A stretch of DNA of 47,555 nucleotides, taken from positions 1 to 47,555 of IMG/VR virus record IMGVR_UViG_3300030101_003664; one strand, written 5' to 3'. A model generated the notes under the pieces. The model saw only the letters and a list, made by a program, of their open reading frames with translations, ran no database searches and had not been told where the DNA came from. The stretch's first letter is position 1; each line of letters starts with the position of its first letter. Below, piece after piece: positions 9,207 through 17,736 of this stretch. The translations under genes were made by a program, and so were the position numbers. Source of the DNA: a virus.

Positions 9207-12200
9207 TTATTCACCTCTATTACCTATCTGAACCATTTTATCTCTTATTTCCAGCATAGTATTAGATTCTCCTAATATATCACTAAATTCCTCCATTTCA
9301 GAGGCAGTAGGAAGTCTTTGATTTACGTCTCTAAAAATTACTGTCAGTAAAGATTGCACATTTTCAGCCTCTCTTAATTTAGTTATTTCTTCATCAGGTT
9401 CTTCTGTTTTTGGTGGAGTATAAATAATTGCATGATTGGGTTTAGTAGGGTTAAAGTTATCACCACTTACAGAACCCTGTTTTACATATTTTGAACCTAG
9501 TTTTATTTCACCCGACTCAACAGCCTTTCTAACCTTATCTTTAATAAATTCTTCAAATTCTGTGCCGTATCTTTTATATAACTCATAGTGCAATTTAATT
9601 CTCTTCTTCGGCCTCTCCACTTGCTGACCATGAGGCAACATACCTCGTTTAACATCTTCAGTAAATTTTCCCGCCAAAAAATCTTTTGGGTTGCCCGTTA
9701 AAAAAGTTGTAGCCGCAAAAGTGCCTAACTGGTCGCCTTTATTTATCCCTTTTGCAAAATGAAGACAAGAACCAGATTCAGTAGCATTAAGTCCTATTGA
9801 CACTCTTCGCTTAAAGTCTTCAAAGGTCATATCTTCTGAATAAAGTGAGTTAGACCTAGAAAAAGAGCCAAGGTCTTCGCCCTTAAATACCCCTCCATCT
9901 AATGAATAGAACAAATCCATTTTTCCGAGACAAACCATATTTGCTGACGTTGCACCTCTTAATGTAGAATCTGTGAATAAGAAACTAAACATTTTATTTG
10001 ATGGACTTTGTCCAACAATAAATCCTACAAATTCATTTCTTATTTCATTATACTTCATATTATCAATAAGAAAATCCGCAAATTTAAATTCCCTGTCTTT
10101 CCATCCCTGCATAAAAGACGCACCTAATTTGCTTGGAGTTGTGCTAGGATTACCCCCACTTCTTCCCAACATTAAAGGGTAAACTCTTCTCATACCCGTC
10201 ATTATTTCATACATAAACACACCAATTTCATCGGCAGGATATTCTAGAGAAACATCTTTACTAGCCTGTTGAATAATTCTAGGTCTGTATTCTACTCTTT
10301 GTGCTGTAAGCGAAACCGCCTCTATTCTATCCATTTCATCCCCATTAAAGAAATAACAAATAACAAGCATACCAATGTGGTCGCTTTCGTTCGTTACAGT
10401 TATATTTTTTATCCCAAAATATTGTTTATAATCGCCATCTAAAGCCTTTGCTCTATTTATAAGTTTACCCGTAATTTCAGAGTCTAAACCCGTAGCGTTG
10501 GACATATATTCATTAATTTTGTCTTCACTTACTGGTATAAAATTAAACTGAATATTAAATCTAGTGTCCTCAAAATCGTAAATTTTCTTTTCTTGGTTGT
10601 TCATGTTGTCAATAAAATTCCCCAATTCACTTTTATCCAATTCCTTAAATTGTTTAAATGGTCCGTGATTTTTTCTCAAAATTGTTTCAAAAGTATTTTT
10701 AATTTCAGTAGCACTCTTTAACATATTACTTTTTCTTACCTTCAATCTCTTCCCTCTCCTTTTATCAAAACTCATATAACTAAAGAATGAGTTTTCCATT
10801 ATTTCTTTTAAATTAGATTCAAATGCATTCTTCATTTTTTCGCTCATATTGTCAAGGTCTATTTTTTTTCTACTTCTATATCTAACCTGCAAATCCTTAG
10901 CGTAAGAAATTAGGCCTTCAACTGAATCCTTAGCAACATTCCAAGAAATTCTAGCCCAATCTTTATTTCTATCAGATTCTGCGAAATAAGAAGGAACAAA
11001 TGCTTCATTTACAAATAGCATCATATCATCAGCAGGTTCCATTCTGCCACCCCTTTCGATATAAAACGCTAATAGATTAATGGGTTCATACTTTTTGGTT
11101 TGGGGACTATAAACACCATTAGGGATTAAACTGTGATAAAAATAAAGTTTTGGTCTATTTTCGTCAAAGTCTCTATCACCTGTATATTTTCCGACACCTC
11201 TACCTTCTCTAGACTTTCTTGCTTCTAGTCTTGTCAAATATTGCATTCTTTTTATAATTTTTTTGGTAGATTTAGGCTCAAATACTTCATTAAGTTTTTC
11301 TTCGTATTTTTTATACTCATTTGGTAATGGTTCTAACTGAGGCAATACTACATTTAAACTAGGATTATCAACATAATTGGCAACGCCTGTTCTAGTTGTT
11401 TTAACTCCATCAACGTCGGGGAGAAATCGGCTATAATTTGATGATATTAATGACTTACCAGATACCAGTTTATTCAGTGCTTTAGGTCTTTTACCATTAA
11501 CATGGGGAATAAAATAAACGTTGTTTGCTTTTAATAACGTTTTTACAAACCCCATATCAGTGGTAGTACCACGATGTTCGCCTAAAATTTTAACCGATGG
11601 TAAAAAATCATCTGTTTGTGTTTCGCTATATTCATCATTAATAGGGTCATATCCCGCTTCTTTTTCTTCGGCAAAATAAACATCTACCCTTTTGGAATTT
11701 TCAAAGTCAAATAATTTTACTCTAGTAGTTTCTGCACTCATAAAAGTTACTTTTTCATCCCCAACTGTTAAACCTCCCCTAACATATCCCAATTTATTGG
11801 GTGAAAAGATATATTTTTCATTGTCTACTGGGGCTTCTGGTGCATCTAAATCAAAATTAAGTTTAACAATATCTTCTTCAGCATCAATATAAACTTCAAT
11901 ATTACTTGTGTTTGGATTTTTCATTACCGCAATGTATTTTTTTGCCTGATTCATAGTATTAAATCCTTTTAGTCTGAGCATATCTGTTGGGTCTAGGTCA
12001 GAGGTGAAGGTGCGAGGTGTAATAAGGTCTGGCATATTCTTTTTCGTTATCTCTATATTTTCTTCTATTGCTCTTTGATAAATGGCTAGTGGTCTAATTT
12101 TAAACAAATCGACATTTGCAGCAACCATAGAATCACTTCTAATAAAATTAATTAGTTTATCCTCACTATAAATGTCTACCCATTCGGCATATGTGGGTCT

Positions 12201-12227
12201 AATAACGGCCTTCTCAATCCCGTCCAC
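9207..12227 (-). CDS. Very large hypothetical protein downstream of portal
   Basis: This 1006-residue protein starts at a GTG with AGGAGGG upstream and overlaps the end of the portal gene. It is predicted soluble, with no signal peptide, membrane span or P-loop. A Lys/Arg-rich stretch lies around residues 330-360. A well-structured region around 560-800 contains FNFIPVSEDKINEYMSNATG and a hydrophobic VICYFFNGDE strand. The C-terminal 150 residues are charged and include a Pro-rich linker. Position after the portal could suit an ejected or internal virion protein, a MuF-like protein or a connector, but no sequence motif supports a choice. Confidence 0.6.
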   Translation of the reverse strand: MDGIEKAVIRPTYAEWVDIYSEDKLINFIRSDSMVAANVDLFKIRPLAIYQRAIEENIEITKKNMPDLITPRTFTSDLDPTDMLRLKGFNTMNQAKKYIAVMKNPNTSNIEVYIDAEEDIVKLNFDLDAPEAPVDNEKYIFSPNKLGYVRGGLTVGDEKVTFMSAETTRVKLFDFENSKRVDVYFAEEKEAGYDPINDEYSETQTDDFLPSVKILGEHRGTTTDMGFVKTLLKANNVYFIPHVNGKRPKALNKLVSGKSLISSNYSRFLPDVDGVKTTRTGVANYVDNPSLNVVLPQLEPLPNEYKKYEEKLNEVFEPKSTKKIIKRMQYLTRLEARKSREGRGVGKYTGDRDFDENRPKLYFYHSLIPNGVYSPQTKKYEPINLLAFYIERGGRMEPADDMMLFVNEAFVPSYFAESDRNKDWARISWNVAKDSVEGLISYAKDLQVRYRSRKKIDLDNMSEKMKNAFESNLKEIMENSFFSYMSFDKRRGKRLKVRKSNMLKSATEIKNTFETILRKNHGPFKQFKELDKSELGNFIDNMNNQEKKIYDFEDTRFNIQFNFIPVSEDKINEYMSNATGLDSEITGKLINRAKALDGDYKQYFGIKNITVTNESDHIGMLVICYFFNGDEMDRIEAVSLTAQRVEYRPRIIQQASKDVSLEYPADEIGVFMYEIMTGMRRVYPLMLGRSGGNPSTTPSKLGASFMQGWKDREFKFADFLIDNMKYNEIRNEFVGFIVGQSPSNKMFSFLFTDSTLRGATSANMVCLGKMDLFYSLDGGVFKGEDLGSFSRSNSLYSEDMTFEDFKRRVSIGLNATESGSCLHFAKGINKGDQLGTFAATTFLTGNPKDFLAGKFTEDVKRGMLPHGQQVERPKKRIKLHYELYKRYGTEFEEFIKDKVRKAVESGEIKLGSKYVKQGSVSGDNFNPTKPNHAIIYTPPKTEEPDEEITKLREAENVQSLLTVIFRDVNQRLPTASEMEEFSDILGESNTMLEIRDKMVQIGNRGE

Positions 12228-13848
12228 TTCTAACCCTCCTTTCTGTTCTCTTATCTACATTGTTATTAGCCGCTTCTTTGGGCAAACCACTAAATCTCTT
12301 CGGTGGACCAACTGACATCTTTTCAGTTTCTCCCGCAACTTGTTGTTTGCTACTACCAGACATTAGTGCCTGTTCCTGCAATTGTCCTAATTGCGAGGCA
12401 TCAATGTTTGTTCCTGCAAATTTATCTGTTTCTATTTGTTCATCCAAATCCACCTTTGTAGATTCTTCACTAGGGAACTTCTTATAGATAAAATCACCAT
12501 CCTCATTCATATCTACATCAAAGCCCAAATTCTTCATCTGAACTGCTAGATTAATTTCAATCTCTCTTCTTCTAAGTTGGGCTGTCATATCTTCTTCCTC
12601 AGACCTCAACAATTGAACTTTCCAATCTTCAATGCCAAATTGCCTCATCAAAAATGGGAACAAATATTTATTATATACATTTTGACCCATCTCGACACTT
12701 CTGTTAGTTACAAGAATTTGTAGACCCTCGTTATTTAGTCCTCCTGCCGTAGTGGTATCATTTTGGAAAATTTTACTTACCCCATAAAATGCACAAATTC
12801 TATCCCTAAGGTCGTCCTTTACTGCAACATAATCCATTTCTTTTAGAGTGTTCATAAATGGAATCCATTGAACTCCGCCACCAGAACCACCCTCAGTTTC
12901 AATACCCATAATTGGAATGTAATGTGGGTCACGTTCTAACTTTTCCTTAACTCCTTTCCAATACTTAATCATTGACTCCATATTGTTAGTCTGAACTGCA
13001 AGAATACCTCTTGGGGTTCTAGCCTTTTGATATGACGTGCTAATGTAACCTTCCATAGCCGATAGTGTAAATATATGACTATATAGTGTAACTACGGGCG
13101 GGTGTCCGTAAAGTCTTGTTGGGCTGTATTTGCTAAAGTGAATTACTTCACCTGTAATATAGTGCTGTTCTTCTCCTTGTGATTTATTGGTAAATTCAAT
13201 TGGGTGCAACATGGAATTACACTCAGGGCAACGGTCATGTTTTTCTTCACTAACGTAATCTCTGTGTGTTACACAGGTATATCTGTAATGACCTCTATCC
13301 CCGTCTTCATCTACTTCAATAAATAGCGTAGTGGGGTCGCCCCGATATAATTCTTTTACTCTACTCATAACTACGCATCCATCATCATCAAGGTAATAAT
13401 CCTTAACGAGAATTAAATAAGCATCATCCATAACATTGAGGTCTGTTTCTAATTCCTTTAATACGTCGATAAAAAGTTGATGTGAACTATTAACGTAGTC
13501 CTTAAAAAATGATTCAGCGTATTGTCGTTGTTGTGGGTTGGGTGTTGCCAATTCAGTATGACCACAAGCCATACATTCTTCGACGTGCTTATGATGTTCA
13601 TATCCACAATTTAGACATTTGAAATCAAATGCCTTTACCCATTCATAGCCTCTTCGGAAAATTTCAGTCTTAAGTTGAACTAAACATGAACGAACAATTG
13701 TGGAATTTTTAGCCAAATCATATAGATACTGCCCTGCAATATGTTGTGGGAATTTTCTTTCTTGAATACCCATATTGTAAACTTCTTTTTCTTTAGGAGT
13801 CGGTGTTTGTCTTCTAATCAAATTTCTTAATCTACTTCTTAGTCCCAT
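12214..13848 (-). CDS. Portal protein with two inserted zinc-ribbon-like modules
   Basis: At 544 residues, placed after terminase, this is the portal through which DNA enters and leaves the head. Family features are the N-terminal basic helix, a LYGHPPVVTLYSHIFTLSAM segment, and the RTPRGILAV and ICAFYGVSKIF stretches of phage portals. Unusually, it has Cys78-x2-Cys81 and Cys92-x2-Cys95, and later Cys192/His195 and Cys207-x2-Cys210, two apparent zinc sites in the wing/clip region. The residues after about 430 are a flexible Gln/Ser-rich tail. GGAGGACTAAAA precedes the ATG. Portal identity is strong; metal binding is inferred from spacing. Confidence 0.88.
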   Translation of the reverse strand: MGLRSRLRNLIRRQTPTPKEKEVYNMGIQERKFPQHIAGQYLYDLAKNSTIVRSCLVQLKTEIFRRGYEWVKAFDFKCLNCGYEHHKHVEECMACGHTELATPNPQQRQYAESFFKDYVNSSHQLFIDVLKELETDLNVMDDAYLILVKDYYLDDDGCVVMSRVKELYRGDPTTLFIEVDEDGDRGHYRYTCVTHRDYVSEEKHDRCPECNSMLHPIEFTNKSQGEEQHYITGEVIHFSKYSPTRLYGHPPVVTLYSHIFTLSAMEGYISTSYQKARTPRGILAVQTNNMESMIKYWKGVKEKLERDPHYIPIMGIETEGGSGGGVQWIPFMNTLKEMDYVAVKDDLRDRICAFYGVSKIFQNDTTTAGGLNNEGLQILVTNRSVEMGQNVYNKYLFPFLMRQFGIEDWKVQLLRSEEEDMTAQLRRREIEINLAVQMKNLGFDVDMNEDGDFIYKKFPSEESTKVDLDEQIETDKFAGTNIDASQLGQLQEQALMSGSSKQQVAGETEKMSVGPPKRFSGLPKEAANNNVDKRTERRVRSGRD

Positions 13849-13850
13849 TT

Positions 13851-15209
13851 TTAGTCCTCCTTAACAATTGAGTCCATCTCATCCATTAAAGCCATCTTAT
13901 TATTTTCTTTAAACTTTGCGATGTCGTCCTCATAAATTTCATATTTCTCAAATTCTCTAGCACCTTGAAACCGTGAGTCCTTCCAATTTTCCCATTTGAT
14001 TAACTTGAAAATTTCCTTCACCCTATCCTTAGCCCACGCTTCTTTCTTGAAATGTTTTTTAATTCTAATTGCTTCTCTAATTAACTCGCCCTGCGCTTTT
14101 TTCATTCGCAGGTGAGGTATGCACTTGTCCAATACTTTAGTAATATCATTTTGACTATAAAAGTTCAACCGATGCTGACTTCTATTATTCTCGCCTACTT
14201 TTTGGTCTAAGTGTAGACGACCGCATTTGAGTTCCCGTTCAAGTTCTTTAAAGAAAGCCCTTCCTCGATTACCCGTTGCAACCATTCCTACTCTTGGAGA
14301 AAAATTAGAGTCCATTGTAATGTAGCCATCAGAATCAATGAAGCCCGCAACATAAGAATACAAGTCCTTTTTAATTTCATCTCCAATAATATAATATTCA
14401 CCATTTACGTTAGTAGCCTCAATTCTCTTCAACATTTTTGAAATAGTTTGAGGTGTAGTAGAACGGTGATAGGATTTTGGCAATAGAGAATGAATTGCGT
14501 TTGAAGTAAGACCTGGATTATTACACACTAGATTTTTAATCAATTTATCCAAAACATGTTGTCTAGATTTGCGGATTGACTGATGTGAAATTTCTTTTAA
14601 AATTGATTTAATTTCTTTCTTCGTTTCCTTAAAAGATTTACAGCAATTGAAGTAATCTTCTCCATAGTCTAGTTTACCCTTGTTAATATTAGATTCCCAC
14701 ATCTTACACAGTTTATCAATAATTTTCTTTCTTGTTGCACCGTCTTTAATGTGGTGAAATTTTCTGATAGTAGAAAGGTCTGGAATTAGAAGTTTAACCG
14801 CCTTACGATATGGCCTAAGCCAATAGATGGAATCAATCGACTTATTAATATGTTCAGTATATGCACCAATCATTGTGTCAATTGTTTTTGTCATTTTATC
14901 TCTAGCCCCACCTTTTAATTTTCTTCTAATTAAACGCATCTCTTTAATGAGGTCGGGGATATTTTTACCATCAACAACGGGTTCTTCTGGTAACGTACCA
15001 AGCATATCTCTAGCATCTGATAAATTCATTGAGTAAATTTTTGAAATGTCTTTTATTATTTCTGTTTCATCTGAGGTTTGGTACTGAATCCACTTGTTCA
15101 AATCTTGAGCCATTTCCTCTTCAAACTCTTTACGCCTTCTTTGTTCTTCTTCTAATTCGCTAATTAGAACTTCTGTATCAATTTCTTCATTCTTACATAT
15201 TAATTCCAA
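13851..15209 (-). CDS. LAGLIDADG homing endonuclease-like protein between terminase and portal genes
   Basis: The best start is TTG 15209. GGAGGTG inside the terminase C-terminal codons lies six bases upstream, giving 452 residues. Residues 1-215 are highly charged and helical. Residues about 220-280 look like a winged helix (SNAIHSLLPKSYHRSTTPQT). Residues 287-295 are VAGFIDSDG, a LAGLIDADG motif with its acidic residues. It is followed by the usual beta-beta-alpha pattern (RVGMVATGNRGRAFFKELER, then LRMKKAQGELI). It overlaps terL by 17 bases and ends before the portal start. It may cut DNA in or near terL/portal. The long N-terminus is odd and may have a virion role. Confidence 0.7.
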   Translation of the reverse strand: MELICKNEEIDTEVLISELEEEQRRRKEFEEEMAQDLNKWIQYQTSDETEIIKDISKIYSMNLSDARDMLGTLPEEPVVDGKNIPDLIKEMRLIRRKLKGGARDKMTKTIDTMIGAYTEHINKSIDSIYWLRPYRKAVKLLIPDLSTIRKFHHIKDGATRKKIIDKLCKMWESNINKGKLDYGEDYFNCCKSFKETKKEIKSILKEISHQSIRKSRQHVLDKLIKNLVCNNPGLTSNAIHSLLPKSYHRSTTPQTISKMLKRIEATNVNGEYYIIGDEIKKDLYSYVAGFIDSDGYITMDSNFSPRVGMVATGNRGRAFFKELERELKCGRLHLDQKVGENNRSQHRLNFYSQNDITKVLDKCIPHLRMKKAQGELIREAIRIKKHFKKEAWAKDRVKEIFKLIKWENWKDSRFQGAREFEKYEIYEDDIAKFKENNKMALMDEMDSIVKED

Positions 15210-16605
15210 ATATTCCACCTCCAAAATTGTTAGAAGGACCGCCAAACAAAGCCGACCCATCTATGTCTACAAAGGTGTCATTAAAAGACTTTGTGGCGTA
15301 ATTTGCTAACGCTAGTGCTATAACTGTGTCATCATGTGCGCCCAAACCTTCAATTCTACCCTTTGTGCTAATACCAAATGCCTCAAGTTCCATAGCGATA
15401 GTATTTGTAACTGCCCTCGCTTGGTCATCAGCATAAGGTAGGATAATTTTACCATTCTCAAAATTCATTTGTAGATTGAGAATAATCTCTTCTTTTTTCT
15501 TTCTACTCATTGTAAATTCTTTTACAGGAAAATCTGATATGTCTTTGAGTTCCATTGAGAATGACTTTGCAAATGTATTTGTCTCAATCATTACAACTTC
15601 TGGCTTAAATCTTTGACATAAATCGGATATGCGGGTTATGTGGCTTCTGAAATCAATATTCTTTTCTCTCACCATATGCACAACCTTTTTGTTCATATCT
15701 TCGTCTACCTCAATAACAATCATTACTGTGTAATCGCCATCGGCTGACAATGAGGGGTCATAACCAATGTAATATTTGAAAGCCTCTGTGTTGCCGTGCC
15801 ACAAAAGTTTGCTTGTCCTATCTTTAGAATTATCAACGTGTTCTTTGCCGAATAACATTGTGTTTGAAGAAATGGGAATGCAAAGATATTCTCTTGTAAA
15901 TTTAGATGACCCGATTTCGTTTCTTCGCCTTTCTAGTGATTCTAAATCCCAACGTGAAGGCCAAAGTGCATCGCCTGTTTGTGAAATGGCGGGGTATCTC
16001 TTTACGTCATACTCCGAGTTTTCCTCTAACTCGGCAAATATATCTGTGTAGGTAAAAGGAGTTCCAATCATTCTAAGTGAAGATGTGTGGTGGAGGGTAG
16101 GAATCATATCGCCCCAAAACCAGTCTGTAACTTTTTGAATTGCGGTTAGGCTAAATTCTTTCATAGGGTCGTCTACAATAATTTCGTTAGGGTGTAGACC
16201 ACGGATTTGAGAACCGACAGAACGTTCTAATATTCTATTACCGTTGGTTAATTCCATTCTACCTACTGCCCAACCAGATTTAGGTTTAAATTTTCTTAGT
16301 GCGGGAACAGTATCGAACATTCTATCAATGTCCTTCATGTGAACTAAAGTCTGTTTTTGGTTAGAAGAAATGTAAATAATTTCATATGGGGGAGGTTGAA
16401 AAATTAATTGGTAAATACACCATGAATGGAAGAATACAGACTTACCGTGGTCACGGCTACAAATGGTAACTGTGCGTTGTGAACTTTCTACTCTTTCTAA
16501 CCATTCACGGTGAAAGTCGGCCATTTCAAAACCTAGAACATTGGTGAAGAAATATTCAAAGTTGCCTTCTGAGGCTTTCATGTCCATTTCAGTTAGTAAG
16601 TCCAT
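15193..16605 (-). CDS. terL: Terminase large subunit
   Basis: A 470-residue packaging motor. The N-terminal ATPase has a variant Walker A (SRDHGKS, residues 50-56) and Walker B IIVDDP (Asp145-Asp146). A MIGTPFTYTD coupling segment lies near 179-188. The C-terminal RNase H-like nuclease has Asp283 in YIGYDPSLS, Glu341 in MIETN and the terminal His424-Asp425-Asp426 in GAHDDTVIA. It pumps DNA into the prohead and cuts concatemers. The last codons contain the ribosome site for the endonuclease gene. The start ATG 16605 overlaps the upstream stop. Confidence 0.95.
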   Translation of the reverse strand: MDLLTEMDMKASEGNFEYFFTNVLGFEMADFHREWLERVESSQRTVTICSRDHGKSVFFHSWCIYQLIFQPPPYEIIYISSNQKQTLVHMKDIDRMFDTVPALRKFKPKSGWAVGRMELTNGNRILERSVGSQIRGLHPNEIIVDDPMKEFSLTAIQKVTDWFWGDMIPTLHHTSSLRMIGTPFTYTDIFAELEENSEYDVKRYPAISQTGDALWPSRWDLESLERRRNEIGSSKFTREYLCIPISSNTMLFGKEHVDNSKDRTSKLLWHGNTEAFKYYIGYDPSLSADGDYTVMIVIEVDEDMNKKVVHMVREKNIDFRSHITRISDLCQRFKPEVVMIETNTFAKSFSMELKDISDFPVKEFTMSRKKKEEIILNLQMNFENGKIILPYADDQARAVTNTIAMELEAFGISTKGRIEGLGAHDDTVIALALANYATKSFNDTFVDIDGSALFGGPSNNFGGGIFGINM

Positions 16606-17318
16606 TATTCTTCCTCCTCATGTTCTGGTGAATAGAATACAGGTAGTGGGCTATTTCGTTGCAACCTACCATACATTCTTTCGTGAAAGTTATGCCTCGC
16701 ATTATCTTTTCTAAGAAATCTTGAAGCCAATTTTCTATGAAATTTCATTTTATTTTCTGTGGTCATGTTATCATATTCTTCTTTAGTTTCGGTTATACCC
16801 TGACTTGTTTCACCACCTAAATTTGGAGTAGGGGTAGTCGGTTGAGATAAATTAGCATATAACCTACTCGCCTGTCTTTGGTGAAATTTAAAATCCTTCT
16901 TACGTTTCATATTGTTATGATATTTCATTTTTTGTTCACGGGTTAATTTTTCATATTCTTCCAATGATAATTCTGTTACAGGATTTGAAACACCTCTAGG
17001 AGTTTGTTGTAACCTAACCTTCATCCTTTCTTCTTCTAATTCTGGAGAAAAGTAATCCGACATAATTGTATTTTTTCTGATTCTTCTTGCCTGTCTCGCA
17101 TGAAAATTTCTAAGTTCTTGTAACTCTCTCATATCTTCTTCTAAAGGAATGTTAGGATTAGTTTCACCAAGATGTGCTATTGAATTTCTTAATGCGTTTA
17201 AACGTGTTTGGTAAAACTTTGATTTACTATCATGATAACTTACCCTTTCTTTAGGACTAGCATTGGTATAATCAGCCAACGTTTCAATCCTTCTCTTCAA
17301 GACATTTTGCCAATCCAT
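16605..17318 (-). CDS. Tagged basic protein with internal repeats (MDWQNVLK start)
   Basis: A 237-residue, very basic protein beginning MDWQNVLKRR, a member of the M-x-W-x-x-I-L-K tagged set. It contains at least two copies of a unit that starts Y-x-x-(L/M)-T-x-E-x-K-M-K-(Y/F)-H and continues with a Lys/Arg/His-rich helix (about residues 125-165 and 182-225). A weaker copy lies near 18-50 and a related FHARQARR helix near 93. The C-terminus is EHEEEE. Basic helical repeats suggest nucleic-acid binding. It is directly upstream of terL, but it does not resemble a small terminase subunit closely enough to call it one. Confidence 0.6.
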   Translation of the reverse strand: MDWQNVLKRRIETLADYTNASPKERVSYHDSKSKFYQTRLNALRNSIAHLGETNPNIPLEEDMRELQELRNFHARQARRIRKNTIMSDYFSPELEEERMKVRLQQTPRGVSNPVTELSLEEYEKLTREQKMKYHNNMKRKKDFKFHQRQASRLYANLSQPTTPTPNLGGETSQGITETKEEYDNMTTENKMKFHRKLASRFLRKDNARHNFHERMYGRLQRNSPLPVFYSPEHEEEE

Positions 17319-17319
17319 T

Positions 17320-17736
17320 TTACTCCCTCATAAATTCATCCCAATCTTTATTGTCCAATCTCTTAAACATGCTAAATTCTCTGTTACGGGCAGAAAAACC
17401 CAAAAAGTTTTCTCTAGAAATTTTATAATATAAATCATCAAATTTTTCATGAATCATATATTTATCTTCTTGCATAACAAGTGGACCTTCATCCAAAAAA
17501 TCATAACCAATAAAAACATCTTGTGGGTTATTTCTATCAAATTGGTGAGGTATGTCATAGTAATCGGCCAAAGTAAGAGTAATTTCAACACCCACTATTA
17601 TTTCAGACTGAAATTCACGGTCATCTAATCTAGATATTTCAATAGGTTCACTTAAATTATCACGCAAAGTTTCTAACGGCTTTCTAGGAATTAAGATTGG
17701 ATTTGTCAAACTCTTAAGAACATGTTCCCATTTCAT
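17320..17736 (-). CDS. Tagged hypothetical protein (MKWEHVLK start)
   Basis: A 138-residue protein beginning MKWEHVLKSL, followed by a Pro/Leu-rich linker and an acidic alpha/beta domain (about residues 40-135) with a VGVEITLTLADYYDIP strand-helix segment. The ATG overlaps the upstream TGA as ATGA, so it is coupled to the 801-residue gene. No enzyme motif is visible. It shares only its first ten residues with the other tagged proteins, which suggests the tag is a separate signal attached to an unrelated body. Confidence 0.6.
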   Translation of the reverse strand: MKWEHVLKSLTNPILIPRKPLETLRDNLSEPIEISRLDDREFQSEIIVGVEITLTLADYYDIPHQFDRNNPQDVFIGYDFLDEGPLVMQEDKYMIHEKFDDLYYKISRENFLGFSARNREFSMFKRLDNKDWDEFMRE

